DNA of 64,000 nucleotides, taken from Conoideocrella luteorostrata (lineage: Eukaryota > Ascomycota > Sordariomycetes > Hypocreales > Clavicipitaceae). Shown piece by piece: positions 36,676 to 49,345 of the stretch. The number at the start of each line of letters is the position of its first letter. Within the stretch, counting starts at the first letter, position 1. The stretch spans positions 1 to 64,000 of the forward strand of contig JASWJB010000072.1 of the NCBI GenBank assembly GCA_032433595.1. The letters run 5' to 3'. The notes under the pieces were generated by a model. The model saw only the letters and a program-made list of their open reading frames with translations, was not told the origin of the DNA and made no database searches. The position numbers were made by a program, and so were the translations under genes.

Positions 36676-39600
36676 GTACTCGTGAACGAGTTTTGCGGCT
36701 AAGCTGCGGAGTACTACCTCGACATATCATGAACTTGCTTAATTTGCCAACTCTGCGGCAAGGATCGGCGTTTTGCACAACGGACCCCAGAGTTTCATTC
36801 CAGCCGGACGCTGGACCTGAATTAACCTTCGTCCTGAGAAGACGCAGAAGTTCTCGCTGATGCTGGTTCTCTTCTTCACGGGATGCATTGGACGTTATTG
36901 TGGTAAGAAGGATCTTGACCATAGGCCTAGAATTTGGTCTGAAATGACACGGTCCAGCCTGGCCGCCACCACCGTTCCTGTGCTACATTATCTGATTCTT
37001 CAACCAAAACGACCAAGGAGTTTGTCGTGGAACCACCAAGGAATACCCATGGTTGTGCACAGAGTGACGCCAGCCAGGGTAGCGGGTAATGCCAGCCGGA
37101 TTCTGCTTCCCCGGACTTCAGCATAGCATCATACGGTGTCACACGCGCACATCTCGCACGCCGCTGTGCTTTGAGATGCATCGCTGGTTAAATGCTTCAT
37201 TTTACGGAGTACGAAGACTACATACAGCCTTGCTAGATAGACTTGGCGCTCAATAAATGGCGTTCCTGAATGGCGTCGTGCTCTTGCGTGTAAAAAAGGC
37301 CCTTCTGCGGCACCTCGGCCGTGTTTTGAGTGTCCATTGAGATCGTATGCTGGCAAGTTGGTGTCATGAAGAAATTAGCGGGCGATTGCGACAGGTGTCA
37401 AGTTTGTCCCGAACCACTCGGTTTGAGACAGGGTTTTGGCAGCATCCCTTCGAGCTGGCTCATCCAGATGTGCCAGCTCTTGATAGGACCTTAGATACCC
37501 TTTGGGCAAGTCGTAACAGTCGTTCGACCTGAAGGAGCTAAAAGCTTGATCGCAAGATGGGCGGCAGCTGGGCTTCCTGTCACACATCAAAATGGGGAAA
37601 GGCATTTATGCGGATCGTTGCCGACGATTTTCATGCAGAGTCTGAACCTTGTGTTAGACACATCAGAGACGCTCGGCAGCCCACATTGACAGACGATGTA
37701 CTCCGTACCGCCGCCTATGAGCGAGCAGTGGAGGAAGGGAGCCCAGATGGTGAGACATTGGGCGGCACGTAGGGTTAACTGTCTGGGCGTGCGTCGGGAC
37801 CTCCTAATGGTCCTTATTCTGCTCTCAGCAGCAGTTGGCCAAACACGATGCGGGTTGGCAAAGTCGAGAATACCAGCCATGCCAAACTCTGGCGGATAAC
37901 GATGACATAGACCGCCTTGGCCCACCGCACTGCGCATGTGAAGTCTAGACGACTACGGAGTACGGAGTACAAAACATATGAGTAAGAGCCCAGTGAAGAC
38001 GTATTGAAGTATATGCCACTCATCGTTGGTGCGGGTGTTTGTACTCCGTATGTTGTATCGCAAAAGCACGAGCGAGAGAGCGCGAACCTATCTATCGACT
38101 TGTAGGAGGATGTCAACGGAAGGAACAATAGGCTTGGCTTCATGATAGCAATGCACTGTACCTCGTACAGAGCACCACACATACGTACCTCTGGGCGAGA
38201 AAGTAATCAATATTACGGAGTAGGACAGTGTGAAATGTCGGGCATTACGATTGTGGACCAGGCGAAAATCGCATCCTTCATTCCTAACTGTCAGGTCAGC
38301 CATGCCGGCCAAGGAATAGCGTGAAGCGAAGGAGGCGTCCGAGTCCAGTTTTATTGAGTGCTGGGCCAATGTAAGCGCGGCGTGACCAGAGGGTGGTGCG
38401 ACTTCAAATGCGCACTTCGCAGGCAAGACCAAGCAAGTCGGCGGGCACCAGGCTGCTCCGTACAATAGGAAGAGGCCAGGAGGACAAGGAGGGGCGAGGC
38501 GGGCAAGGAGCAGGGAAGGGGGACAGGCGAGGAGGCACCAGTGGACGCCACAGCTGGATGGCGCATTGCTGCCTCTTGGCTGCTGGCGTCCAGACGCCGC
38601 CCTATCCCAGGTGCTGCTTCCCGGGGCTGGCTGGTGGTGACGGCGCCATGGGCGTTAAGACGCAGCAAATTTGCAGAGCGCAGCCCAGACTCACCAAGCC
38701 AACAAGCTTCTCGTGACCATACTCTCGCAGGACGGCCAGGGACCCAGTCTTGCGGCGCATGCAGTCCAACCATTGGCTGTGTCGGCTCGGGCTCTGGGGC
38801 CCTGCTCTCGTGCCTGCTAGGAAATCCTGCCCCCATTACCCATTACCCATTGCCCATTGCCCATTGCCCATTGCCCATTTTGCCATTGATTTGGGGGCAG
38901 GCTGCTCGGGATGCGTGTTTTTGCTTGGCTGCCTGGCTGTCACAATAATATGACAATAATGCTGACAATATCTGGGCAGCGAATTAACGTACCCCATACC
39001 CCGTATTGTACAAAGTACAACGCCGCAGTACGGAGTACTTAATTGGTACATTGCAGGATTCCGTCGGTACTCCATCACTCCTCCATTCGCTCCATGCCGC
39101 CACGAACGTCAAACTAAAGTAACTGGCCTGGGCTGGTCTCGTCCCAGTCTGAGTCGCTGACATCTGGCCTGTGCACCATCAACTCTGCGACCAAGCCGCT
39201 CCTGCGCCAAAGCCCGACCAGGCTGCCCCCCCTCTCCATCATTCCCTCCACCCATCGTGGCCTGCCCGCCCATCTATTCAGATGTTGCCCTTCCCCCAGA
39301 TTTTGCTGCTTTGTTCCCGCCCTTCCACAGTACTAGTTCGTACCGTCTGCCGCACTCGCCCAATATTCAACCTTCACTTTTCCACTTTTCACGCACGCCT
39401 CCCTGTCGCTCTTCGCCACTTGCCAGTGAACCTTTTCGGGTCACGTCCCTCTATTCGTTCCGCTCGACATTCGATTTCTCGCTGTTCACGACTAGCAACT
39501 GCTTGTTTACATCGACACACCGGCTATCCCGAGATCCTAAAACCCCGTGTCATCAACAGCCATTCAGTGCGCCTCTGGGGGTGGCTCTGCTGCGAATCGA

Positions 39601-39772
39601 CGCTTCTCGAGCCGTGTACCGCGCAAACCGTAACATCACACTGATTATACGGGCGGGAAGTATCTCGTCGGTACGGCGACACTTTCGCCTCGATCTCGCC
39701 GTCATTTCGTCATACAACAGATCTGTCAAGTTCGACACATAGCCCTGGATTGACGCCGCCACAACTGCAACC
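36676..39772. other. 3.1-kb intergenic region, sugar transporter upstream
   Basis: No gene is supported. It carries about six ACGGAGTA-type motifs (37204, 37699, 37954-37970, 38041, 38214, 39029) and a 7-bp tandem repeat. The 500 bp before 39773 are CT-rich, as expected for a fungal promoter and leader. Confidence 0.5.
38832..38879. repeat. 7-bp tandem repeat
   Basis: About seven copies of CCCATT(A/G), in two sub-blocks (CCCATTA then CCCATTG). Confidence 0.85.
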
Positions 39773-41852
39773 ATGGCTATTGCCATGGGCTGGCAAAAGC
39801 CCGACAATGTCGCTGGCTCGTCAGCACCGGCCATCATGGTTGGTTTATTTGTTGCTTCAGGGGGATTGCTTTTTGGCTATGATACTGGGTAAGCCGCAGC
39901 CGACCATGCCCTTGTTCATGCTCCCGTTCCTGTGATTTGGGCGGGTGTAGGTGGAAGAAGTTGATGGGTTTGCGGAAAGCCGTGATTTTTATTTTTGCCG
40001 CGGTGAGAACTGTAATGGAATAGGCCAACTGATGTGAAGGTGATATTGAGTGTTGGGATTGCCGTAAAGAATGAGGGTACACAGGATCGCAATCCTAGTG
40101 GTTTAAGGCGCCTGTTCTTGTATTGGGCTTGCTGAGCTTTCTTTCAAAGGTAGTATCTAGTGCTAACCTCAGGCCTTTGACACATAGGGCTATCAACGGG
40201 ATTCTCGCCATGACCGAATTCAAGGCACAGTTCGGCGCCAACTGTCGCTCCACAACTATCAACGACCCGACTTCAACGATTTGTCCCAAGGACGCATCAC
40301 TAATAGTCGCCATTCTCAGCGCCGGCACAGCTGTGGGTTCCCTTCTCGCTGCACCAGCCGGTGATTCATTGGGCAGAAGAATTACTCTCCTCCTCGCTGT
40401 AGGCTTATTCTGCATCGGTGCTGTCTGTCAGGTCTGCGCTACTGCAATGGCACTCCTCCTCGTTGGCAGGTACGGACCCCATCTATGGCACTCTATTTAC
40501 ACAGCTCAGACTGACCATTAAGCAGGGCATTGGCAGGTGTTGGTGTTGGAGCCATATCCGTTTTGGTACCACTATATCAATCAGAAATGGCACCAAAATG
40601 GATTCGCGGAACTCTAGTTTGTGCTTACCAGCTGTCGATTACGATTGGCTTATTCTCCGCCTCAGTCATCAACATCATCACGTCAACGCTTACGAATTCT
40701 TCGGCATTCCGCATACCGCTGGGCCTTCAAATAGTTCCCGCCCTTATTCTTACTGCTGGTCTTCTCATCCTACCCGAAACACCTCGATTTCTCGTCAAAC
40801 AGGGCAAGAATGAGGCTGCCGGCCTCTCTCTCAGTCGTCTTCGGCGTCTTGATATTACCCATCCAGCCCTTATCGAAGAACTACAAGAAATCATCGCAAA
40901 TCATCAGTATGAACTTACCTTGGGCGCAGCAACTTACAAAGACATCTTCTTCGGGTCACCTCATCTCGGCCGTCGAACGTTTACCGGCTGTGGTCTTCAA
41001 ATGCTACAACAACTGACCGGCATCAACTTCATCATGTACTACAGCACTACGTTTTTCAATGGTGCCGGTGTCAACAGTCCCTATACCAAGTCAACCATCA
41101 TCAATGTCATCAACGTTGTCTCTACCATTCCTGGATTGCTTATCATCGAATCTTGGGGACGTCGTCGGTTGCTCATGATCGGTGCTCTGGGCATGGCCGC
41201 CTGTCAGCTGTTCATGGCGACTTTCACCACAGCGGCTGGTTCTGATCTCCGGGACGTTAAAGAGACCATGCTTGTTGTTTTTTGCTGCTTTAACATCTTC
41301 TTTTTTGCCGCATCCTGGGGCCCAGTTGTCTGGGTCGTTACGTCAGAAATCTACCCTCTAAAAGTGCGAGCCAAGTCTATGTCTGTCTCCACTGCGTCGA
41401 ATTGGATATTGAATTTTGGAATTGCGTACGCCACTCCGTACATGGTTGAATCAGGGCCCGGTTCTGCAAGCTTTGGACCAAAGATCTTCTTCATCTGGGG
41501 AGCATTCTGCATTCTCGCCTTCTTCTTTGTTTGGTGCATGGTATACGAAACCAGCAAAATCAGTCTAGAGCAGATCGACGAGATGTATGAGCGTGTCAAC
41601 CATGCATGGAATAGCAAGGAGTTTCAACCGAGTTGGAGCTTTCAACAGATTTTGGACCAAGGTTGGTCACCAAGCGGTATTCCGGAGCATGAATTGCAGA
41701 CGACAACATCGCAGACGAGTGCAGACACGACGCTTGGCGATTCCAGCTCGTCAACCATCACGATACACCATGACGATGAGCGCCAGACGGGACATCGAGC
41801 GTCGAGAGAAAATAAGTCTATACCCATGGCGAATGTTGATTTCAGTTATTAA
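39773..41852 (+). CDS. MFS sugar transporter (high-affinity hexose type)
   Basis: Three exons (39773-39888, 40188-40469, 40526-41852) with introns of 299 and 56 nt give 574 residues with about 12 membrane segments. Sugar-porter signatures are present: GGLLFGYDTG then AINGIL across the first junction, DSLGRR in the loop 2-3 region, LVGRALAGVGVGAIS across the second junction, LPETPRFLVKQGK at the end of segment 6, LQMLQQLTGINFIMYYSTT in segment 7, ESWGRRRLL, and SEIYPLKVRAKS. It should import hexoses by proton symport at the plasma membrane. The cytosolic tail of about 75 residues is Ser/Thr-rich and hydrophilic, moderately long compared with plain hexose carriers but much shorter than Snf3/Rgt2 sensor tails. 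The first intron is unusually long for this locus but has good GTAAGC and CATAG ends. Confidence 0.93.
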
Positions 41853-42949
41853 AGCGATATATACCCACTCCGTATGAGCGCAGCACATGTTACAAGTTCA
41901 CTTATATATTCGAGTTTCAAACTATTGGAAATAGGCATTTATGTGACACCACGAAAATTTATCTTGTTATTTATCAGCGATGGAGTTTGGAATAAGCTTG
42001 GAGGAACCACACGCTACTGAACGGGCATCTTGGGGTCCGAATAAAAGGGAAGCGTGGTGTGTTTCAGCAATAGTCTCTTCGAATGTTGATCGGTTGGGTG
42101 CGTTCGTCTTGGCGTTTGGAATCTGGGATATGTCTTGGGAAAGGACACTGCTTCTCGAGTTTACGGCTAAAACCTGATCCTTGGACAGGCATCTTGCTAC
42201 AGTGCATGCGATAGTCGTAACAATGATTTTTCACGTACATGCTGCTTTGAAGGCGTGAGTGATCTGCTCCATCGACACCATCATTTCAAGTGATACTGCC
42301 CATATGGGCACTCTGAAAAGTGATCGCTGCTGGTATAACTTGAGGTATGTCGCATCAACCAATATTGCGGAGGAGTCGTCGTCCATCACATTTGTAAGGC
42401 TTAAGTTGCCGGACGACCAGTGATCCGCAAAGGGACCATTTTTTCGTCCAATTAATTAATTGCTTTACTATTTTCACGCGACAAGGGTGACGGCACTGTG
42501 CGGGTGTAGCTGGTTTCACTAAGCGAGCCGAAGGGCCAAAAGAAATAAAAATGAAAGAGGGAAAGCCAAGGTGGATGTCTGTTGAACAAAGGATGAAGAA
42601 AAGAAAAATCACACTGTTTGGGCGTTTCATTAATGTTGGACTTTAGCGCATTGGTTACTCTTCGTCAACGGGGATTGACCTGGATCAACATTTCTAGAAG
42701 GAACCTCTCAACTATACCCCCAGCGATAAAACAAGGGCATCGGCATTCTGCTACTCATGGTTGATGTAAACATGAAATTTCAATTTTCTGGCGATTCGTT
42801 CGTATCACGAGAAACGGGCAGGAAACCGCAAAGGCATTATGAGGCTGGGTTGTTTTAGTACGGAATACCTTGGGTCTAAGGATACGGAATAGAGCGTATA
42901 GTTATAATTAAATCCGACCCGCTCAACCATCTATCTAGGATGTCCTCTT
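41853..42949. other. Intergenic
   Basis: AT-rich 3' region of the transporter gene and upstream flank of the tRNA. No gene is seen. Confidence 0.5.
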
Positions 42950-43039
42950 CTCCGGGTAGTCTAGTTGGTTTATGGCGTCTGACTGTAATAGATTCACAGC
43001 TCAATCAGAATGTCGCGTGTTCGAATCACGCCCTGGAGA
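42950..43039 (+). tRNA. tRNA-Tyr: tRNA-Tyr(GUA) with 15-nt intron
   Basis: The sequence folds into a complete cloverleaf. The acceptor stem is CTCCGGG with CCTGGAG (one G-T pair), with C1-G72 and A73, the eukaryotic tyrosine identity pattern. The D-arm contains the A box TAGTCTAGTTGG. The anticodon stem is TCTGA with TCAGA, and the anticodon GTA is at 42985-42987. The T-arm is GCGTG-TTCGAAT-CACGC, which holds the B box. The intron at 42989-43003 lies one base after the anticodon, the standard site. A run of eight T (43040-43047) directly after A73 is a Pol III terminator. Confidence 0.95.
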
Positions 43040-43047
43040 TTTTTTTT
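43040..43047 (+). terminator. Pol III T-run terminator
   Basis: Eight consecutive T immediately after the discriminator base of tRNA-Tyr. Confidence 0.85.
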
Positions 43048-44007
43048 GGTCTTTTTGCAGGTCTGTACGATTACAATCTTGTTGAAAGCACTTCCATCTA
43101 CTTGCTACAGGTATTCCCCCGATATGCTAGTGGCTCGTCTTGGGAACTTGAACGGGGTGCAGAAAGCCGGCTTCCTTGTCGTCCGCATCAATACGTTGTT
43201 GGGACCGACTAAAATTGATGCATTCCGCACCCGGCTGGAAAACGGAACGCCGGATTCATCCCTGGCTCGACTTCCAGCGTTCTCACGCGCTGTATCAGGT
43301 GTTATCTTTGAAAAAGATGCAACGCGGGACAAGAGGCAGGGCATTAGTGTGATAGCGGATCAAACTGTCATCTCTCTGGCTACGCGTTTTTTGTGTGACA
43401 CTCAGAGATAAGAAATCGGGGCCAGGTGACGGCACAAACCACTGATGTTTCGTCATTTATGAATCTGGCGCATCGGGTCACACGGAGGCTTACGCATGCT
43501 GTTGCCCCCTGTGCGACGTGGATGAATCATGAGTATGCGAGAGATAAATTCATGGCTAATGATAGGCAGATGAAACGATTAAGAGCTATTTGTATGACTC
43601 ACGAGCGCTTGAGCTTTTGAGCTTGCTGGACTACCTGATGTACTTTCTTTGTACTGGGTACCCACGGTGTGCTATGCCGTGCCTGTATCCAATGAAGCCG
43701 GTCCTCATGCGCGTATCCTGTGATGCTTGAAATGATAAAACTGCTGATATAAGCCCTCGAACACCACAAAACTTGCGCCAGTATTCGTATAACTTCGAAT
43801 TAAAGGGCCACAGTTTAGTACAGGACATGGCCCTCAGGAGATCGTACGGAGTGTATAATCCAGGGCTGCCATGTTTTGTGTTTCGAGAAGGAACTAAAAT
43901 CAACGTCCGGAAATCGTCATGGCTTTGTCTCAAGAGAGATTCTCGACAAGAAAGATGGCGCCATGGTATAATGCACTATGTCCTGGCTATCCCGAAGCAC
44001 ACTGAAA
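43048..44007. other. Intergenic
   Basis: I see no gene or repeat with support in this stretch, apart from one ACGGAGT-type motif near 43845. Confidence 0.45.
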
Positions 44008-44490
44008 TCATAACCCGCGCTTTCGTATAAGCTGCCCAATCAATTTCAGTTCTGCATCCACCGTATTATACCCGGAGTAGTCAGGAACAAAGGTCTTGGC
44101 TCTGTGCTTGGCGTCTTCCTCCATATCCCCGTCTTCTTCGTCTATCTTGGGGTGCTGATCAGTGTTCGATCTATCCTGCCGAGAGCTTCTTACTTTGCGC
44201 TTTCCACTTTTCCTGCCCATTTTGGAGTCTCGACTTCTTGATGATGCTCGGGTTGATCGAGATGACGACCGGCTGGATTTGCCGTCTGACGCGCTGCTGG
44301 TGCTCGGAGAGCATAACGATGATTCGCCTTGCGGCCGGCGACCTGGCTCGCCCTGCTGGGGCATCCATTCAACGAGGCCGGCCTCTTGGAAGATGGAAAG
44401 GAGTGCTGATTCCATCTGACAACGGACTGGGGGACTGTCGTCTCGGGTGGATGGGGGCCATTTGGCATGGGAGTCGTGCTGGGGGGGCAT
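44008..44490 (-). CDS. Hypothetical Ser/Arg-rich protein
   Basis: A 160-residue intronless frame with an ATG start. The middle is Ser/Arg/Lys-rich and low in complexity (SSRSSSRSTRASSRSRDSK), followed by an acidic patch and a more regular C-terminal helix-like end (TVDAELKLIGQLIRKRGL). I recognise no domain. The regular C-terminus and the acidic-basic alternation favour a real, mostly disordered protein, but there is no independent support. A second in-frame Met lies about 25 residues in and could be the true start. Confidence 0.35.
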   Translation of the reverse strand: MPPQHDSHAKWPPSTRDDSPPVRCQMESALLSIFQEAGLVEWMPQQGEPGRRPQGESSLCSPSTSSASDGKSSRSSSRSTRASSRSRDSKMGRKSGKRKVRSSRQDRSNTDQHPKIDEEDGDMEEDAKHRAKTFVPDYSGYNTVDAELKLIGQLIRKRGL

Positions 44491-45346
44491 CTCAGCGCCG
44501 ACTACTGACGTATGAGATGGTCTGATAGTGCTCCTTGTGGTTTAGATATCGAGGACCAATGAGATTTGATAATCCAGGCGGCAAGTTGACGATCAAAGTG
44601 ATAAAGACGTTGCGTTTTATTGATGGAAATCGTCTTAAATGACCATAAAAGTCCGGACTGGGATATTCATAGGCCAAAAATCAGGGATTTGGGCCCTTGG
44701 AGAGAAATGTGTGACGGAGCGAGTTAATAATACGACAAGATCAGAGCAAAACGAAAGAGAGAGCGGTACGGCCAGGAGGAAGCATCACAGCAGTCATATA
44801 ACTACCGAGAAAAGCATGAAACGGTTCACGATGGGCCACAATTTGCGCGGCGCGCGGTACCAAGAGACAGACAGACAGGCAGACAGTTACTCAGCATCGA
44901 GGGGACATTCCTAGTAGGGGGGACTTGGATGTACAGTAAGACGAGCCCACATGGGACCCTCTTGTCCTTGCTTCATCGGCGGGCAGCGGGGAAAGAGAAA
45001 AGGAAAACCTGGCAACGTTTCTGCGGCTCATGCTCCATATTCGCCCGCTACGATGGTGTCATGATCGGTGTAAAGGCGCGGGGCTGTGAGCAAATCGCCG
45101 TTCCTGTACGGGATGCATGCACATGGGGAAATAGATGCCGCTGGTGTGCTCCATATGGAGTACATGTTGGGTGGGAAGTTGAGTTGGCCGACGCCAGCGA
45201 ACACGATGGTCTGGTCTGTCTGAATGCCCCTGCTGAACCCTGGTTCTCGCGTGTTATCGCCGATGTGGCGGCGGCGGAAGAAGCGCTTGGGACGCGGGAT
45301 GGCAGGTTGGGTCGGCGATAGCAGTGCGGATCGGGGGTTGTATTGG

Positions 45347-45384
45347 ATCCATCCATCCATCCATCCATCCATCCATCTATCCAT
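45347..45384. repeat. ATCC microsatellite
   Basis: About nine near-perfect copies of ATCC, with one substitution near the end. Confidence 0.95.
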
Positions 45385-45935
45385 GCTTGCGGGTGGTTTT
45401 GTTTGGGACATTGCTAGTTAACCATGCGCAGCTACTAGTATGTTCTTCACTGTGGATCCGGATTTTTCTTGGTTTGTCCCGACTGTTTGGGTCGCGGGAC
45501 GGCGAGACGGCGAGGCGGCGCGGCGGCGGAACAGGGAAGGACGATGAAGTAAATAAAATAAACACAGAGTAAAATAAAACGCATGAAAAGCACCGCGTCG
45601 CATTAGGATGGGGACTAATTTTACACGGACATGGAGGCATGCACGCAGCGACAACATTTGCTACGCATTGCTACGCATTGCAGCCTGACGATGGCAGCGA
45701 TTCAATGCTGGCTTTGCAAAACGGACCCTCGGCTTCAGCAAGGGTGCGCCCCATTGACGGAACGTTGACGTCTTTCCAGAAACTGTAGCTTCATGGTACC
45801 TCGGCAGGTCCGTACGTACTCCGTTGTCAAGTACATAATAAATAGGCTGCCGGGATGGGTTGCGAGGCTAATGTAAGTCATGCATTATGGCGGCATTGTT
45901 TGCGCGAGACTGTTGTGTTGTGCAGAGTCCTGTCC

Positions 45936-45962
45936 AGTACTCCGTACAGAGTACGGAGTACT
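45936..45962. repeat. Inverted repeat of the ACGGAGTA motif
   Basis: Two perfect 12-bp arms, AGTACTCCGTAC and GTACGGAGTACT, are separated by AGA. It is the longest palindromic arrangement of this motif in the window. Confidence 0.9.
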
Positions 45963-48002
45963 AGTAGTTACTTCGTACAGCGTAATCAATAGCGGACTCC
46001 GCGCTGAGACAGTTGACAAGTTGATAAGGGGCGGCATGCCCCAAGCTGGGTAGACCGGGCCGATGTACTCCCTGCGAACGGAGTACAGGGAGTGCCTTGA
46101 GCTGCAGCAGCGCCGGCAACAGCCTGAACGGGCATAGCGATGCACTGTAACGGCCGAGTCGTCGGTCAAGTGCTGGCCTGTTCGCGCCCGACTGTGTTGG
46201 TTCTGGTCCGGATGGGACAAAAGTTGGCCGATGGTGCATGAGACCCTTGAACCCCCGCCTGGTATGTAGACAGACAGTTGAACGGAGTAAATGTCTGGTA
46301 TTCATACAGAACTGTGCTGTACTCTGTACGGTACACACCATTGTACATTGTTGTACGATATGCTGATGGGCGTTGACTCGACTCCACCCGACGTTCACTA
46401 GTCTGAACAACAAAAGTTCATGGCGTTCCGTGGCGTCCGGTATTTTCTTTTATTGATGTTTGTACTTTGTAGATTTGCACCAGTCCGTCGCATAATGAGC
46501 CTGCATGCAGGTGCTGTAGGGATTGCTGATTGCCGATTGCGATTGCTCACCACAAGGTCTCCATCACCATGGCATGCGGGTTGCCACGCAAGCTGACTGA
46601 TTGACGACACGCACCCCAATCGCAGCCATCCTAAATGGCACCCGTGCTGCATGGCCAGGGACAGGCTATTGGAGATGGAGCAACGAGGTAATCGAGGGCT
46701 TAACATGGAGGATGATAGTGGCATAGGCTTTTGGGAGTGAGGATTGAGCCTGTTTATTATTATCAATAACGCTAATTTAGTAAAGGATATTGGGAATATC
46801 ATGTCTGGGGCTCTTTCTGTCCTCTGCAGCTTCATACACGATACTGATTGCTCAGACTGGTTGCAAAACAACTACCGCTTCTCCTTGGTCTTCCTGGAAA
46901 ATGTTCTGCGGTCAATATGCGTCCCTTGCCGGTGAGTTGAGTCCCGTGGCGTGAGCAAACTATCCACAGTTGAAATTGATACATTCACAATGAGCTATAT
47001 GGAAATTAATCACGATCAACATGTAAAAGGATATCACACACTCTTCATCAGTGACTCTTGATACGTAATGGGGGTAACCTACGTGGGAGAAATGTCTGTA
47101 AATTCGTTCAAGAAAACACGACAAGCTGTGCGACTTCAGACATTGGAAAGGCAGTAGGCACATATGTGCAGGCTCATGATCCAGGCTTCCGGTGGATGGA
47201 ACGCATATGCCGAAGAGGAAGAGGAAATGATGTAGCTGATCCACATCAGAATACACAATGGCGCTCTTAGTCTGTTCACGCAGTACAGTGTATGAAACGT
47301 CTCTCTGTTTAACAAGAAAGCCATTGTATGTTGACAAACCGCAGCAGACTCACCGATCATGCTTGCTGTGGAAAGATTTTAACAAGGACGGATGATGGAA
47401 TGCCCTGTGCAGCCAGGACATGCCCGCGTCACGGAGGAGTATGAGAAAAGGTCGCTGCATAACTTCTAGCTGCCAGACCCAAATTTTTTAAAATTTTGGC
47501 GCAGCCACGAACTCGGGCTACCAATATTGGAACCATTGACAGATTTACAACTTGAAGAGCAAGTAGCGAGTCCCTGGCCTCAGAGTGTATCTGGGCTGGG
47601 CTTAAGCTTTGTGTCTCTTGTTCCAAGCTTTGTCAAAGTATAGGTAATGGCGAATACTGGCAAAGAACAAGGAAACAAAGTCAAAATAGAGACCCTTTGT
47701 AGGTTTAGGTTGGTTTACAGAATGGGAGTTGTAGACGTACCATGTGATGAAGACAATGCTGATGCTTTGTCGTAGTGAGCTCTGTCCCAATGGTTGGAAT
47801 TGAGCACTCTGCTAGATAGGTCGGGATTAACGCTCTTGATCTCTAGGAAGAGCTGAGCAAACTAGCTCAGTGATAGAACGCACTTACCCAACCTCTAGAA
47901 GAAGGGAAAAACAGAGGGCATAGCAGTGAAGCAGTTAAGGCTCTCGGGGCAAGGATTTATGCCAAAAAGTTATAAGTCTTGCATAGTAACACTCGTCTGC
48001 TA

Positions 48003-48226
48003 GTGCCTGACACACAACCAGCAGCGGAACTTCAATTCAGTAATAGGCTACGTCAGTGACGTGGATCAATTCGTAGGGACCTTGCATAGGGTAGGATCAA
48101 ATAGTGTTACCGGGCTATTATGCACTTCGGTAAAGCAGTTTAATTATGATGGGTAGGCCATGAGCAGAGCTCCGAACAAAGACACAATTTAAGTGCGAAG
48201 GGGAAATATGTTGATCTACTTGGAGG
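48003..48226 (+). repeat. Dispersed repeat family 1, copy B
   Basis: The same element as 15635-15847, with many transition differences. It directly precedes the family 2 copy at 48239. Confidence 0.55.
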
Positions 48227-48238
48227 GCTAGGCTAGAT

Positions 48239-48444
48239 GTTGGAATATCGCCGCCAAGCACACAACAAGAGCACGGATATCGTCACGTGGTCACCTTTTA
48301 GCTACGATATTTATACGGAGATATCAAGCGTTTAACCTTGACTTGTTTTCTTCTTCTTAGATAGACAGACTTAAATACATCGTTTTTGCATTTTGAAGCA
48401 TTTGACCTAGGTCAATCATGCACACCAACCCTGTGCAACCCACA
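48239..48444 (+). repeat. Dispersed repeat family 2, copy 1
   Basis: This matches the reverse complement of 50514-50706. Shared blocks are CGCCGCCAAGCAC, GTCACGTGGTCACCTTT, GCTACGATATTTATAC, TTCTTCTTCTTAGATA and CCCTGTGCAACCCACA. The class is unknown. Confidence 0.75.
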
Positions 48445-48791
48445 CTAGAGCTCTTTTTGTAGCTAATTCATTTAATATAAGCATATCAAACAGAGCATGT
48501 TAGGAATGTCTAACAAAGCATGTTACGGATCATAGTGAGCCGGTTATGGATTCTGAACCCTAGAGATGTTGTAAGACAACCTTCCGGCTCCGATGACGGA
48601 ATTCCTAGATAGTAACTATCTATAAGAAGAGGTCTAATTCTTGTAGACTAGCCTAGTAGCTACTGCAAACTAGCGTTAATAGAGTTTACATTAATTATAA
48701 AGAGAGAAGAGAGTCTATATATCTTAACTTACTAGCTACTTATTTATACCCTATATATATCTTTAGGGTATAACTCTAGAATATATAGTAT

Positions 48792-49248
48792 TTTGTCAGG
48801 AAGAAAAGAACACACCAAACAACCTGTATGGCTGGTTGTACTATTCGGTATCAATTGATCAGTTGGTTCGTGTATCCAGGATGCCGTTATCTTGCAAAGA
48901 AAGTCGCGTATGGAAGCGCAGACTGGTTCGTAGGTTAAAGTCGGTTCTCTGTATCATGAGACGTTGGGTTGCTTCTCAATTGGTCCTGCAGTCTTGCTTT
49001 ACTGCATTTGATCAGATGGTTCAAGTATTCAAGTAGTCAATATCGGTAATAATAGGCTTGAAAGGCACAATCAAAATCACAAAGTGTTAATTTTGCTTCA
49101 CGAAGAAGGCATGGTTTCTTTTCATTCTAAGGGCGGCTACGTTGACGATAAATATACTGATCAAAAGCTGACTAACGTCTTTTCAGCCAAAAGGCAGCCT
49201 TCCTCCACGTGGGTACCCTATGGGTGCTCAAATTTCCGCACAAAATAC
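48792..49248 (+). repeat. Dispersed repeat family 3, copy 1
   Basis: A 457-bp unit begins TTTGTCAGGAAGAAAAGAAC and ends GCACAAAATAC. It is a strong match to the reverse complement of 56320-56777. Most differences are C/T or G/A transitions, as expected after repeat-induced point mutation. Both copies keep a short peptide frame (LLHEEG.VSF and YTDQKLTNVFSAK), so the parent element may have been coding here. AT-rich sequence just outside both copies is also loosely alike, so the true element may be longer. Confidence 0.85.
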
Positions 49249-49345
49249 AATGCTCTGGTCATTGCAGTGTGCAGAAGAGGCCCTTTGGTTATCGTCACCT
49301 GCTCTAAAATCGCGAAGTGCGTTCTTAACCCTAAATTTCAGACGC

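Larger units (their letters stand above)
44491..48002. other. 3.5-kb region without clear genes
   Basis: It contains a CAGA-rich stretch near 44868, an ATCC microsatellite (45347-45384) and a palindromic ACGGAGTA-type site (45936-45962). Frames at 44929-45411 on the two strands overlap and neither shows a family signal. Confidence 0.45.

Noticed and set aside
44929..45411. Overlapping 130- and 127-codon frames on opposite strands
   Set aside because: Both overlap the ATCC microsatellite region or lack any domain. Neither has a supporting splice site or promoter.
47862..47890. tRNA-like A-box sequence (TAGCTCAGTGATAGAACG)
   Set aside because: No matching acceptor stem, anticodon arm or B box follows. 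At most it is the decayed head of a tRNA-derived repeat.
48499..48798. Possible solo LTR (starts TGTTAGGAATGTCTAACA, ends TTTTGTCA)
   Set aside because: I found no matching target-site duplication, no primer-binding site and no second LTR, and the AT-rich interior aligns only weakly outside repeat copy 2.
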